DNA from: Aedoeadaptatus acetigenes
GTDB lineage: Bacteria; Bacillota; Clostridia; Tissierellales; Peptoniphilaceae
Length of the DNA: 64,000 bases
Assembly (NCBI RefSeq): GCF_025566985.1
Contig: NZ_JAOQJD010000013.1
Coordinates: 1 to 64,000 of the forward strand
Reading direction: 5' to 3'
A program made the position numbers and the translations under genes. Below are positions 43,056-52,764 of this stretch, piece by piece; within the stretch, counting starts at the first letter, position 1; the number at the start of each line of letters is the position of its first letter. The notes below the pieces were generated by a model. That model did not search any database, was not told where the DNA came from, and saw nothing but the letters and a program-made list of their open reading frames with translations.

Positions 43056-46000
43056 ATGAAACGAAGTCAACGTATTTTAGCCTATCTTTTAACTTTTATA
43101 ATGGTTCTCTCTAGTGGCAGTCCCATAATTGCTGCCGCTTCTACCGAACCTGTTCGAAAAAAAATCAGTATGTCTATCGAACAAGCAACAGACGACGCCT
43201 ATATTGATGCGCTCGTGCGATTAAAAGATGAAATCGATGCGCCGCAGATCAAACGGAAAGTCGCCCTTAGCTCCGGTGCACAATCGAAGGAGAAGCGAGA
43301 GCAAGCCGTGCGAAAAGAAATCGTTGAGGCCTCCGTCGCTCTCGCCGAAACATCTCAAAAAGATATCTTGGATCGTTTACATACACAAAAACAGCAAGGA
43401 CTCGTCAAGTCATTCAAGTCCTTTTATATCGTAAACTGCATCCATGTGGTCGCCAAAAAATCTGTCCTAGTGGATTTAGCTGCACGAGATGATGTGGCTG
43501 AGGTCGTGGAAAACCAACCCATTCACCTAGAGCCCCCGGTTGAAAACGAACCGGAGAATGGTCGCATGCGCCGTTCCGCTACCTTACAAGAAGACAAGCC
43601 CCACGTCCCATGGAACCTAAAAGCCATCGGTGCCGATCGCGCCCAAAAAGCGGTCAAAGACAGTGACCAGGTGGTGACTGTTGCCATTATCGACTCCGGT
43701 GTGGACGGAACTCACCCCGCCATCGCCAAAAATTATCGAGGTCAAATTGCCGCCTTGGCACCCTATTCCTGGTACAATACGGTAACTAATAAAACCGGTG
43801 CAGATGAAAGTCCCTTTGATGATCGGGGCCACGGAACGCACGTTTGCGGAACGATTTTAGGAACGCGCGATGACGGTGCGCTCTTAGGTGTCGCCCCGAA
43901 GACAAAATGGATTGCGGTCAAGGTTTTTGATGCCAATGGCGAGACGGATAACGCCAAACTTTTAGCCGCAGGCGAGTGGATCCTCGCACCGAGAGATAAA
44001 AATGGCAATAAACGCCCCGATCTCGCTCCAGATGTGGTTAATAATTCATGGGGCGGCAATTCCCGCGACGGATTTTACCGCGATATCGTTAAAAAATGGC
44101 GCGACGCCGGTATTTTCCCTGTCTTTTCTGCAGGCAATGTCAGCGAATTCAACAACGGTGGCGATCATTCTATTGGAACGCCTGCCGCCTATCCGGAAGC
44201 CTACGCTGTGGGTGCCATTCGAAAGGATGAAAAAGTAGCAAAATTTTCTTTGCGCGGAAAGTCCGATTACACCAATAAGTGGAAACCTGATCTTGTCGCC
44301 CCCGGTGTGAATATTTTATCTACACTTCCGAATAATCGTTATGCCATCGAAACAGGAACGAGTATGGCAAGTCCTCACGTTTCCGGTGTCGTGGCTCTCA
44401 TGCTCCAAGCTAATCGCGATTTAAGTGTGGACCAAATTGAAAAGATTCTAAATGAAACAGCCACGCCGTTAAAAGACGATGTCTACACAAAAACTCCCAA
44501 CCACGGCTATGGCTACGGTAAAGTCAATGCCTTCAATGCTGTGGAATTGGCCAAATCGCAAAAAAAGGGTGCGGATATCGATACCCACACAATGGGTCAA
44601 TTTACCGGACGACTGCTCGCACGAGGGGAAGACGGGGAGAAGCCTGTCGTCGAACACCATCCCATGAACACAATTTTTACTACCTATCAGACCACGTTTG
44701 ATGCAAACGCGCGAGACAATGCCGGCATTGAATCGGTCAAATTGCATTTAGATGTTGGTGAGGGTTTCAAATCTTACCCCCTGGAACTGAAAAAAGGCAA
44801 TCGCATAGACGGGTATTACTCGTTGCATCTGCCTCCCTCTCTCTTCAAAGGCTCCGGCGGTACTTATTTTATCGAGGCCACCGATGTGAATGGTCAAAAG
44901 ACAAAAACAGAAGCCGTGACTTTCTCCATAAAATCCGGCATCTCCATTGGCTATGTTCAAGACTTTGAAAAAGATTGCTCGGGATTTGAATTTGGCGGCG
45001 AATCAAATTTATGGAAATGGGGTGCACTAGATCCGGCACAACCAAATCATAAAATGATCGGTACGGGATCTTACCATCACAATTTAAAAGGCGACACCAT
45101 CGCCGTGATGCCGCCCATCGATTTAACGCAGGAAAAAGAAAATGCGATTTTACGGTTTAGACACCGGTACGACTTAGGCAATAGCGAACATGCTTGGTTC
45201 GATCAAGCCGAAGTATGGATTGCTGAAGTCGACGAAACGAGCGACGTGGACAATTTGAATTGGCAGCGGAAGCGTACCTTCCAAAATCATTCTCAAGGCT
45301 GGGTTGATGAATCCATCGACCTATCTGCATATAAAGGCAAAAAAATCTGCGTCATGTTAGGTCTTCGTGGGAATGGCGAATATAAGACGGAAGGCGTCGG
45401 TTGGCTGATCGATGACATCTCCATCGAGAAGTCTCCGGAAAAAACACCGCAAACACCAAGTGAATCCATCAACCTTCGCAATAAGCGAGACGGAAAAATC
45501 AGCTACACCTTTTCGCCTGTAAAAGACGAAGACATTACCGCCTATACCCTGTATCGGTCCAATGCCCCGGACGGCCCCTTCACAGCGATTCTCACTGTCA
45601 ATAAAGGCGATACAACACACGGCTTCGGCAAATACAGCATCACGCTCACCGACACGCCGTTGCCTCAGAAAGGTACGTACTACTATTATGCCGTCTCTAA
45701 AATCGGCAATATCGAAAGTGCTCCTTCCAAGATTCTCTCCCATACCTTTACGGAAGGAAGGGTTGTAAAACACTTTGATTTTGAAGAGAGTCAAGAAGGT
45801 TTTACCACCGGAAACAACGGGACCGAAGCTTGGGACTACGGGGTCCTCACCTACGGCGATCCCTTCAGTACCAACTATAAAAAACCCATTTCCAAACAAT
45901 CCTTCGGGAAAAATCCCGGCCCCGGTATGTGGGCGACGGGCATGGATACCTATCGCAAGTCAAATCAGCGGTATGAACTTCTCTCTCCTGCCATGGACTT

Positions 46001-48332
46001 GTCCAGCCTAAACGATGCAACGCTTTACTATCAAAATTGGTTTGGATCCTCCGGCAAACGAGGTGCGGATGAATACGACACCTATGACAACGATGTTGGG
46101 GAAATCTACGTTTCAAAAGACGGCGGGAAACAGTGGACAAAAATCTTCACCTTAGATGCAAATGCCTTAGATGCCCAGGGCATCAAGCACTGTTGGTTCA
46201 CCCAAGGCGTATCCATTCCATCGGACTTCCTTACATCGCAATTCCGAATGAAATTTGTCCTTATATCCGGAAGTGACACGCCGACCCTCTCACCGGAACA
46301 ATGTGGCGGTTGGTATATAGACGATGTTTCCATTCATAGTAACGATCGTGTTTCAGCTACACAGACTCGAACGGCATTGCCCTTCCGCTTGCAGCAGATG
46401 CATCCCGCCACATTGCCAAATGAGCAAAAAAATACGGATATCATCCCCTTGGTGGGCACCCTCTCTATCGAAGAAACAGGCGTACAAGTCACCAGTGAAA
46501 TGGGAAGCGGCCACTTTACCCTAAACCATCCTGCGGGGAAATATACCGCCGTCGCATACGCGGAAGGTTATGCACCCAAGAGAGTTCCCGTTACCATTGA
46601 AAACGGAAAAGTCTTGACACAAGATATCTATCTGGATAAAGCCACCGCTCTTTCCTTACAGGTTCAAGCACTAAATGAAAAGCAAGAATCCGTAAATATC
46701 CGCGCCAGTGTTTATAAAGACGGGCAATCCGAAGTCCTGGCGGAAAAAGAAGGTAAAAACCTTCAATTTGATGCACTTCTTCCCGGCGATTATGAGCTGA
46801 TCATCAACGCTCAAGGCTATTACACGTACAGGAAGAAGCTGCATCTTCAAAAAGATGAAACCCTCTCCCTCTCCTTAAAACCCGCGGAAAATACATCAGA
46901 ATTGGTCGTCGGATATGACCGCGACGTCGCCTTGGAGCTGGCCGGGCAAGATTTAAAAGATAGAGCCTTTGCCAATCGTATAGACAACGACCGTCCTCTT
47001 CAAGTAAAGTCCGTCCACTATTATCTAACGAAATTAAAAGATGCCGATCTTTCGAACAGTCGCTACCGTATTTCCATTTACGACAAAAACGATAGAGACG
47101 GACTCCCCGGCCCCGTGCTCTTTACAAAAGAGCTGACCTTCGAAAAGGAAGGCTGGAATACCCTCGATCTGGATCACGTCTATGTCGACGGACCCTTCTA
47201 CGTTGCATTTACCAAATTAACAGGCGACATAGCCTTGGGGATGGATAATAAAACGGCGGGGAATACTTCTGTCCAAATGTTTAATCATGCTTGGAATGAG
47301 CCTGAAACGGCGGGCATGTATATGATAAAAGCGACGGTATCCGGCCTAAAAGACAAAATGCCGGAAAAATGTAGTGTTTCCTTCGATGCAAACGGTGGAA
47401 AGGGAAGCATGGATGCCATTTCAATAGAAAAAGGAAAAAGTTATGTATTGCCTCCTTGTCGCTTTACGCCACCTGATGGAAAAGTCTTCGATGCTTGGCG
47501 TATAATCGATGCGACTATGCAACCGGGATCGACGGTGGTTGTGTCCAAAGATATGCGCATCAAGGCACTCTGGAAAGATCAAACTCTTACGCCTACACCC
47601 ACACCTACACCCACACCTACGCCCACACCTACACCTACGCCCACACCTACACCTACACCTACACCTACACCTACGCCCACACCTACACCTACGCCTACGC
47701 CCACACCTACACCGAACCCTATGCCGAACCCTTCACCTTTCTACCAAGGCCAAATTCTGCTCCCTGCGTTGACAGATGAGGAGAACGGAAAGGATTATGC
47801 AAACCATTGGGCAAAAACGGCCATCGATTATTGTCTTACCAAGGCCTATTTCAAAAATATCGCTCTGGAAAAAACCTTTGACCCGGAAAAACCAATCACT
47901 CGTGCGGAGTTTGTCACCGTCCTCGCCCGATATGCGAACATCCCTGAAGGTCCTGCACGTTCCGGTTTTAACGACGTGGATGACGATCAATATTACGCCT
48001 GCTTTATTTCTTGGGCGCGGCAAAATCAAATTATCTACGGTCGAGGAAACAATATGTTTGCCCCGAACGCCAATATTACCCGCGCCGAGATGGCGACAAT
48101 CATTCACCGCATGTCCGTCGTCTTAAATCTGAAGTATGATACCGATAAATTGATTGTGCCTTATCGCGACCAATCATCTATTCCCGACTGGGCGCAAGAT
48201 TCCGTTCGAGCCATGACGCAATTGGGTATTGTTCAAGGTGACGATCTGCATCGTTTCAATCCCAAGGGAAGCTTTAAGCGATGCGAGCTGGCTCAAATTA
48301 TCTATAATTTTTCTCACACGCAAAAACCTTAA
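43056..48332 (+). CDS. secreted cell-surface subtilase (S8) with SLH anchor
   Basis: 1758 residues; ATG after TTAGGAGG. A signal peptide ends near AAAS (about residue 29), then a propeptide, then the subtilisin domain with the complete triad: Asp213 (AIIDSGVDGTHP), His259 (GHGTHVCGT) and Ser436 (GTSMASPHVSG). Two jelly-roll-like domains of the immune-inhibitor/bacillopeptidase F kind follow (about 625-790 and 905-1100). Next come carboxypeptidase-regulatory-like repeats, a C-terminal repeat (SVSFDANGGKGSMDA), a Thr-Pro linker (about 1510-1555), and SLH repeats to the end. It should be exported, matured and held to the wall polymer. Base composition is less GC-rich than neighbouring housekeeping genes. 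Confidence 0.93.
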   Translation: MKRSQRILAYLLTFIMVLSSGSPIIAAASTEPVRKKISMSIEQATDDAYIDALVRLKDEIDAPQIKRKVALSSGAQSKEKREQAVRKEIVEASVALAETSQKDILDRLHTQKQQGLVKSFKSFYIVNCIHVVAKKSVLVDLAARDDVAEVVENQPIHLEPPVENEPENGRMRRSATLQEDKPHVPWNLKAIGADRAQKAVKDSDQVVTVAIIDSGVDGTHPAIAKNYRGQIAALAPYSWYNTVTNKTGADESPFDDRGHGTHVCGTILGTRDDGALLGVAPKTKWIAVKVFDANGETDNAKLLAAGEWILAPRDKNGNKRPDLAPDVVNNSWGGNSRDGFYRDIVKKWRDAGIFPVFSAGNVSEFNNGGDHSIGTPAAYPEAYAVGAIRKDEKVAKFSLRGKSDYTNKWKPDLVAPGVNILSTLPNNRYAIETGTSMASPHVSGVVALMLQANRDLSVDQIEKILNETATPLKDDVYTKTPNHGYGYGKVNAFNAVELAKSQKKGADIDTHTMGQFTGRLLARGEDGEKPVVEHHPMNTIFTTYQTTFDANARDNAGIESVKLHLDVGEGFKSYPLELKKGNRIDGYYSLHLPPSLFKGSGGTYFIEATDVNGQKTKTEAVTFSIKSGISIGYVQDFEKDCSGFEFGGESNLWKWGALDPAQPNHKMIGTGSYHHNLKGDTIAVMPPIDLTQEKENAILRFRHRYDLGNSEHAWFDQAEVWIAEVDETSDVDNLNWQRKRTFQNHSQGWVDESIDLSAYKGKKICVMLGLRGNGEYKTEGVGWLIDDISIEKSPEKTPQTPSESINLRNKRDGKISYTFSPVKDEDITAYTLYRSNAPDGPFTAILTVNKGDTTHGFGKYSITLTDTPLPQKGTYYYYAVSKIGNIESAPSKILSHTFTEGRVVKHFDFEESQEGFTTGNNGTEAWDYGVLTYGDPFSTNYKKPISKQSFGKNPGPGMWATGMDTYRKSNQRYELLSPAMDLSSLNDATLYYQNWFGSSGKRGADEYDTYDNDVGEIYVSKDGGKQWTKIFTLDANALDAQGIKHCWFTQGVSIPSDFLTSQFRMKFVLISGSDTPTLSPEQCGGWYIDDVSIHSNDRVSATQTRTALPFRLQQMHPATLPNEQKNTDIIPLVGTLSIEETGVQVTSEMGSGHFTLNHPAGKYTAVAYAEGYAPKRVPVTIENGKVLTQDIYLDKATALSLQVQALNEKQESVNIRASVYKDGQSEVLAEKEGKNLQFDALLPGDYELIINAQGYYTYRKKLHLQKDETLSLSLKPAENTSELVVGYDRDVALELAGQDLKDRAFANRIDNDRPLQVKSVHYYLTKLKDADLSNSRYRISIYDKNDRDGLPGPVLFTKELTFEKEGWNTLDLDHVYVDGPFYVAFTKLTGDIALGMDNKTAGNTSVQMFNHAWNEPETAGMYMIKATVSGLKDKMPEKCSVSFDANGGKGSMDAISIEKGKSYVLPPCRFTPPDGKVFDAWRIIDATMQPGSTVVVSKDMRIKALWKDQTLTPTPTPTPTPTPTPTPTPTPTPTPTPTPTPTPTPTPTPTPTPNPMPNPSPFYQGQILLPALTDEENGKDYANHWAKTAIDYCLTKAYFKNIALEKTFDPEKPITRAEFVTVLARYANIPEGPARSGFNDVDDDQYYACFISWARQNQIIYGRGNNMFAPNANITRAEMATIIHRMSVVLNLKYDTDKLIVPYRDQSSIPDWAQDSVRAMTQLGIVQGDDLHRFNPKGSFKRCELAQIIYNFSHTQKP
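47587..47715 (+). repeat. hexanucleotide tandem repeat encoding Thr-Pro
   Basis: About twenty copies of a six-base unit (CCTACA/CCCACA/CCTACG variants) encode a Pro-Thr linker between the protease/repeat region and the SLH anchor. Because the unit is two codons long, gain or loss of copies changes linker length without a frameshift. Confidence 0.9.
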
Positions 48333-48337
48333 CCTCA

Positions 48338-48379
48338 AAAAAAGTCCCTATCCATCAAACTAACGGGTAGGGGCTTTTT
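48338..48379. terminator. bidirectional terminator between the subtilase and aldehyde dehydrogenase genes
   Basis: The arm at 48341-48353 pairs with 48365-48377 through GC and wobble pairs. T-runs on both strands. Confidence 0.8.
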
Positions 48380-48391
48380 CCATACTCAGAA

Positions 48392-49723
48392 TTAAAAAGG
48401 ATGGTAGCGCAGGGAAATATCGAAGCGGGTGGATTTTTTCAGCACGGTGCGGGGGCGGGAGAAGGCCTCGTAGCTCCACTTGCCGTGGTAAGCGCCCATG
48501 CCCGAGGGCCCGATGCCGCCGAAGGGCGCCTTGTTCGACGCCAGGTGCATGAGGTTGTCGTTGATACACACGCCGCCGCTGTCCACGGCGCGGATGGCGC
48601 GGCGAATAAAACCTTCATCTTTTGAGAAGAGATAAAGGGCAAGGGGCTTGTCTTTTTCACTCAATTCGCGAAAGAGGGCCTCTTCCGATTCGTAGGCGAT
48701 CACGGGCAGAAGGGGTCCGAAGATTTCTTCCTCGAGCAAGCGCCCCTGTGGATTTTCCACGACGCAGGGAAAGACGTGGAGGCTCTCGTCGTAGAAAATG
48801 CGGGCGTGTTTCGTGCGAATGTCCCCTTCTTCTGCCAGTTCCTTCATGCGGGCGTAGCGGCCCCGGTGGTTCATGCGCACGGTTTCGTTAATAAAGTAAT
48901 CTTCCGTGGGAAAGGCTTCCTCAAAGGCATCCAGCAGTCCGTCGATCAGGGCTTCTTTTTGCGACGCGTGGACGTAGACCGTATCCGGCGCCACGCAGGT
49001 CTGCCCAGCGTTCATGGTCTTGCCGAAGGCGATGCGCTTCGCCGCCATGGGGATATCGGCGGTCTCGTCGACGATGACCGGGCTCTTGCCCCCGAGCTCC
49101 AAGACGACAGGCGAGGGGTGGGCCGCCGCCTGTTTCATGACCGAGCGGCCCACGTCGCTATTGCCGGTGAAAAACACCTTGTCGAAGGGCTCCGACAACA
49201 GGGCTTTCGCCGCCTCTTCCTCGCCGAAGACGAAGGACACGAGGCCTTCGTCCAGCACGCTGCCTGAGAGGGCCTCGAGCACCTTTCCCGTCTCGGGCGC
49301 AAATTCCGAGGGCTTCACCACCACGGCGTTTCCCGCGGCAATGGCTCCCACCACGGGCAGAAGGCTCAGCTGAAAGGGATAGTTCCAGGGGCTGATGACG
49401 AGCACCGCCCCGTAGGGTTCTCTGCGAATGGAAAGCCTCCCCGGCAGTTGGACCGCGCCGGGAAGGGGACGCAACGTGCGGCCGTAGCGATTCAAGTGGC
49501 GAATCATGTGGCGGATCTCTGCTTTTACGAGATAGATTTCCGTGAGAAAGGCTTCTCTGGAAGACTTGTTTAAATCCGCCTTTAAGGCGGCGTCGATGGC
49601 TCCGCGAAAGGCGTCGATGCCTTTGAGCAGGGCGTAGAGTTGTTTCTTTCTATAAAGGACGGGCCGGGTCTTTCCCGAGCAGTAAAAATCCCGGGCCGTG
49701 ATGTATGCGTCGTGACTGTTCAT
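48392..49723 (-). CDS. aldehyde dehydrogenase family protein (ALDH3-like)
   Basis: 443 residues, the shorter ALDH3-type length. It oxidises aldehydes to acids with NAD(P)+. Motifs: ISPWNYPFQL, VVKPSEFAPET, FTGNSDVGRSVMK, the Glu in LELGGKSP, the catalytic Cys in NAGQTCVAPD and EEIFGPLLPV. ATG at 49723 after AGAGGTGAAAC; a start eight codons earlier is less well placed. Stand-alone gene with a terminator on its 3' side. Substrate unknown. Confidence 0.93.
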   Translation of the reverse strand: MNSHDAYITARDFYCSGKTRPVLYRKKQLYALLKGIDAFRGAIDAALKADLNKSSREAFLTEIYLVKAEIRHMIRHLNRYGRTLRPLPGAVQLPGRLSIRREPYGAVLVISPWNYPFQLSLLPVVGAIAAGNAVVVKPSEFAPETGKVLEALSGSVLDEGLVSFVFGEEEAAKALLSEPFDKVFFTGNSDVGRSVMKQAAAHPSPVVLELGGKSPVIVDETADIPMAAKRIAFGKTMNAGQTCVAPDTVYVHASQKEALIDGLLDAFEEAFPTEDYFINETVRMNHRGRYARMKELAEEGDIRTKHARIFYDESLHVFPCVVENPQGRLLEEEIFGPLLPVIAYESEEALFRELSEKDKPLALYLFSKDEGFIRRAIRAVDSGGVCINDNLMHLASNKAPFGGIGPSGMGAYHGKWSYEAFSRPRTVLKKSTRFDISLRYHPF

Positions 49724-49758
49724 TGTTTCACCTCTTTTCTGATTCATACCCTTCGCAA

Positions 49759-49783
49759 TAAAAAAACCGCCGATGTGGCGGCG
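49759..49783 (-). terminator. terminator of the LytTR-DUF3021 operon
   Basis: CCGCC (49767-49771) pairs with GGCGG (49777-49781); A's at 49760-49766 give a T-run on the minus strand. Confidence 0.75.
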
Positions 49784-49786
49784 GCT

Positions 49787-50215
49787 TTACTTCAGCTGTT
49801 CGTTCATTTTTTCCACAAGGCGCTTTTCCTTAAAGTAGATGGCGATCCAAATGAGGATGTAGCTTGCAACGAAACCGAGGCCGGAATAAAGGGCCGAGGT
49901 CGGGTTCGAGAACCACTTCAGGTAAAATCCCACGAACAGAAAGTAGACGAGGATGATGAGAAAGTGCAGGCCCTGCATCAGGTAGAAGGCGCCCTTCCTG
50001 TTGCCGAAAAATTCGCCGCAAAGATAGGACACGAGGCCGAAGCCGCCGTAGCAGAAACACTGAATGATTTTCGCATAACCGGGAGCGATAGTATCGACAA
50101 ATTCCGGTACGCCCACAATGTTCATGCCCATCCCGATGGAGATAAAGGCTTCGATAAGGGCGCCGATGCCCACGCCGGCCAAAAACGAGACGAACGCATT
50201 TCTTACAATTTTCAT
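49787..50215 (-). CDS. DUF3021 family membrane protein
   Basis: 142 residues with four hydrophobic helices. The start MKIVRNAFVSFLAGVGIGAL after TAGGAGGTGTCTT is the family pattern; a longer frame is unsupported. In Firmicutes DUF3021 genes travel with a LytTR DNA-binding gene, as here (11-base gap). The membrane protein is thought to hold or control the regulator, but the signal is unknown. Confidence 0.85.
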   Translation of the reverse strand: MKIVRNAFVSFLAGVGIGALIEAFISIGMGMNIVGVPEFVDTIAPGYAKIIQCFCYGGFGLVSYLCGEFFGNRKGAFYLMQGLHFLIILVYFLFVGFYLKWFSNPTSALYSGLGFVASYILIWIAIYFKEKRLVEKMNEQLK

Positions 50216-50225
50216 AAGACACCTC

Positions 50226-50666
50226 CTAGAGTCCCAGGGCTTCTTTAAAGCCCCGCAGGTTTCGCCGAGACACATAGACCACGTCGCCGTTTTTCATTTC
50301 CACGGCGATGGTTCCCGTAAAGCTCAGGTCCAGTTTCTTCACATAATCCAAATTAATCACATCGGATCGGGACACGCGGAGAAAGCGGTGGGCCCTGAGG
50401 CGCTCTTCGCAGGCGGAAAGGCTCAGCCTGAGGCGATAAATCTCCCCGCCCGCCACGGCGTAGACGGATTTGTCTTGGGCGTAAATCCGCAGGATATCGC
50501 CGTAGTCCATGAGAAAGACTTCATCGCCTTTTTGTCCCACGATCTTTTCGATGCCCACGGCGGTGAGGGCATCGCGAATCTTTTCCACTTCTTCCGTCAC
50601 GGCCTTGGTATAAATCTTCACCTGTGGCCGCTCACAGGTCTCGTCCAAAATTATTTCGACCTTCAT
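50226..50666 (-). CDS. LytTR family DNA-binding regulator
   Basis: 146 residues. The C-terminal LytTR domain (about 50-146) includes the FLRVSRSDVINLDYV and VYVSRRNLRGFKEAL segments that contact DNA. There is no receiver domain, so it is not a classic response regulator. Paired with DUF3021 in a two-gene operon ending in a terminator. Such modules often regulate themselves. Confidence 0.88.
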   Translation of the reverse strand: MKVEIILDETCERPQVKIYTKAVTEEVEKIRDALTAVGIEKIVGQKGDEVFLMDYGDILRIYAQDKSVYAVAGGEIYRLRLSLSACEERLRAHRFLRVSRSDVINLDYVKKLDLSFTGTIAVEMKNGDVVYVSRRNLRGFKEALGL

Positions 50667-50755
50667 GTCGCACCTCCTATGCTTAGAGTAAATGACGGGG
50701 CGAATAATTGCCGCTGTTTTCCGACAGGCGGTGTATTTTTCCTTCCGAGCGGTAC

Positions 50756-50780
50756 AAAAAACGGCACCCGCAGGTGCCGC
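50756..50780 (-). terminator. terminator of the CC/Se-motif gene
   Basis: CGGCACC (50762-50768) pairs with GGTGCCG (50773-50779); the A-run at 50756-50761 reads as T6 on the minus strand. Confidence 0.85.
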
Positions 50781-50783
50781 AAT

Positions 50784-51089
50784 TTATATTTCCATGATGC
50801 CGTTGGCCACGAAAAGCCGTGTTATGCCGAGAATTTTTTCCGCGTCGATGACGATGCAGTCTCCCTCCACTTGGGTGTAGTAGGGGTAGTAAATGGCCAC
50901 GCCGCGATCTTCGCATTTTTTGTAGACGACGGGATCTTTCTTCGGCAGGCCTTTGGACACGGTGGCGCTCATGACATCGGCCACGCCACAACAGGCCATG
51001 TCCGGCGTGTCCACGGAGACGGCGGTGAGGTTTTTCTTTTTCACATAGGCCATGGCGGCGTCGGTTAAGCGGGCGCTTGTAGCTTTCAT
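50784..51089 (-). CDS. CC/Se motif family protein
   Basis: 101 residues with a DMACCGVADVM motif. The adjacent Cys-Cys pair matches the small redox-like family in which one Cys is replaced by selenocysteine in some members. Here both codons are ordinary Cys. No TGA lies inside the frame. Function unknown. Sits 14 bases after murJ on the same strand and has its own terminator. Confidence 0.7.
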   Translation of the reverse strand: MKATSARLTDAAMAYVKKKNLTAVSVDTPDMACCGVADVMSATVSKGLPKKDPVVYKKCEDRGVAIYYPYYTQVEGDCIVIDAEKILGITRLFVANGIMEI

Positions 51090-51103
51090 GGTGATCCTTT
51101 CTG

Positions 51104-52666
51104 TTACGCGATTTTTTTCTTCAAAAACTTAATGGCCACGATCTTTTTGATGTCCTTCACTTCCTTTAAGCCCAAGAGATCCAGAGTAAAGAAGTAGAGA
51201 AGGGCCGAAAGCCCAACGGTGAGAGTGAAGTGAAGGAGTTTGATGCCGTTGCCCACATTGCCTAAAAGGGCGATGCCGCCGAAATAGAAGTAGTAGGCGA
51301 AGGCCCCCATAATGACCGAGGCGATAACGGTTTTTATGGTGATCTTTACGTAGCTCCGCATGCCGATGTGGCCGATTTTTTTCCTCAGCATGGTAAAGGA
51401 CACCCAGGTGACCACGGTTTGTGCGATGGACACGGAAAGGGCCAGGCCGTTGATGCCCATGGTGCGCACCAAAATCAGATTGCAGCCCACGTTAAAGAGC
51501 ACATTGACCACGCCGAGGTAGAAGGGCGTCTTCGTGTCTTCCAAACTGTAAAAGACCCGGTTCTGCACATTGTTTACGGAAATGGACACGAGGGCCAAGG
51601 TGTAGAAACGGAGGCAGATCGCCGTGGCGTCGGCGTCGGCCTGGGTGAAGACCCCCCGCATAAAGGCCAGCTCCACAATGGGCTGAGCCAAAACGATGAG
51701 CCCGGCCATGGCGGGAATGGTGATGAGGAGCACGGAGCGCACGGAACCGTTCATGATCCGCTTGCCCTTTTCCATTTCTCCTTCGTCGAAGGCCTTACTC
51801 ATGGCGGGATAGATGACCGAGGTTATGGCCGTAATAAAGATCCCGATAACCAACACGTTCAGCTTGTTGGCATAATCCAGGCGGCTCATGGAGCCGGAGG
51901 CGAGGCCGGAGGCCAGGGCCCGGTTGACCAAGGTGTTGATGTTATTGACGCTGACCGTAATAATGGCCGGGATGGCCAAGAGCAGGGTCTGTTTCGTGTG
52001 CTCGTCTTTTAAATCCAGCATGGGCTGAAAGCGGTAGCCCACTCGGTGGGAGCCGTACCAAACGCAGATGTATTCCGCCACCACGGCGAGGACGGAGACG
52101 ATGGTCAGCCCGTAGATGCCGAATTTCGTGGAGAAGATCATAAGGTAGGCCAGATACACCAAGTTCAGCCAAATCGGCACCGATGCGGCGATGCCGAAGC
52201 GGTTGTGAAAGTGCAAATAGCCGGTGAATATCCCCTCGTAGGCGGAAAAAACGATGACGGGCATGCCCAATTGAATGAGCTGCACCGTGAGGGCCTTCGT
52301 CCGCGGATCGAAGCGCGGGCCCACGAGCATGGTCAAAAGGGGCGCCCCCACAATGCCTAAAATCATGATTAAAATCGTAAGCAGACTTACGATTGAAAAG
52401 ATATTGTTGGTAAATTTATGCTTGCCTTCTTCGCCGTATCTGGAATAGACTGACTGCAAGCTCGGGATAAAGACGGTGCTGATCCCCATGACGATGTACA
52501 TACTCACCGTCGATGTAGCCGATTGGGCGGCGACGAACGCGTCTTTTTCAAAACCCGCCCCGAATATGGCGGCCACCATGGACTCACGGACGAAACCCAT
52601 CATTTTTCCGATAAGGGAAAATAAGATGATGAGCACCGTGGATTTTGCGATGGATGTCTTCTTCAT
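51104..52666 (-). CDS. murJ: lipid II flippase MurJ
   Basis: 520 residues, about 14 membrane helices, MVF/MurJ fold. It moves the peptidoglycan precursor lipid II to the outer face of the membrane. The pattern MMGFVRESMVAAIFGAG near the N terminus and SALASGLASGSMSRLDYANKL in the middle are typical, with the Arg residues of the central cavity. Full length. Divergent from the amidase gene, so two cell-wall genes share one promoter region. Confidence 0.93.
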   Translation of the reverse strand: MKKTSIAKSTVLIILFSLIGKMMGFVRESMVAAIFGAGFEKDAFVAAQSATSTVSMYIVMGISTVFIPSLQSVYSRYGEEGKHKFTNNIFSIVSLLTILIMILGIVGAPLLTMLVGPRFDPRTKALTVQLIQLGMPVIVFSAYEGIFTGYLHFHNRFGIAASVPIWLNLVYLAYLMIFSTKFGIYGLTIVSVLAVVAEYICVWYGSHRVGYRFQPMLDLKDEHTKQTLLLAIPAIITVSVNNINTLVNRALASGLASGSMSRLDYANKLNVLVIGIFITAITSVIYPAMSKAFDEGEMEKGKRIMNGSVRSVLLITIPAMAGLIVLAQPIVELAFMRGVFTQADADATAICLRFYTLALVSISVNNVQNRVFYSLEDTKTPFYLGVVNVLFNVGCNLILVRTMGINGLALSVSIAQTVVTWVSFTMLRKKIGHIGMRSYVKITIKTVIASVIMGAFAYYFYFGGIALLGNVGNGIKLLHFTLTVGLSALLYFFTLDLLGLKEVKDIKKIVAIKFLKKKIA

Positions 52667-52687
52667 ACTGCCTCCTTACAAAGCTAC

Positions 52688-52696
52688 ATTATACCA
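52688..52696 (-). promoter_or_regulatory. murJ promoter, extended -10
   Basis: Minus-strand TGGTATAAT, an extended -10 box 22 bases from the start codon. The -35 is weak. Confidence 0.55.
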
Positions 52697-52736
52697 AATA
52701 GAGGAGTGAGGAACTCAAAAGTTTTCCAAAGATCTG

Positions 52737-52745
52737 TGGTAAAAT
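52737..52745 (+). promoter_or_regulatory. amidase promoter, extended -10
   Basis: TGGTAAAAT (52737-52745), an extended -10 about 20 bases before the ATG at 52765. It faces the murJ promoter. Confidence 0.5.
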
Positions 52746-52764
52746 GAGAGAAAAGGAGCGATGT

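Noticed and set aside
47495..47779. Open frames of Tyr-Thr-His-Pro repeats in other phases
   Set aside because: These are the Thr-Pro hexanucleotide repeat of the subtilase gene read out of frame.
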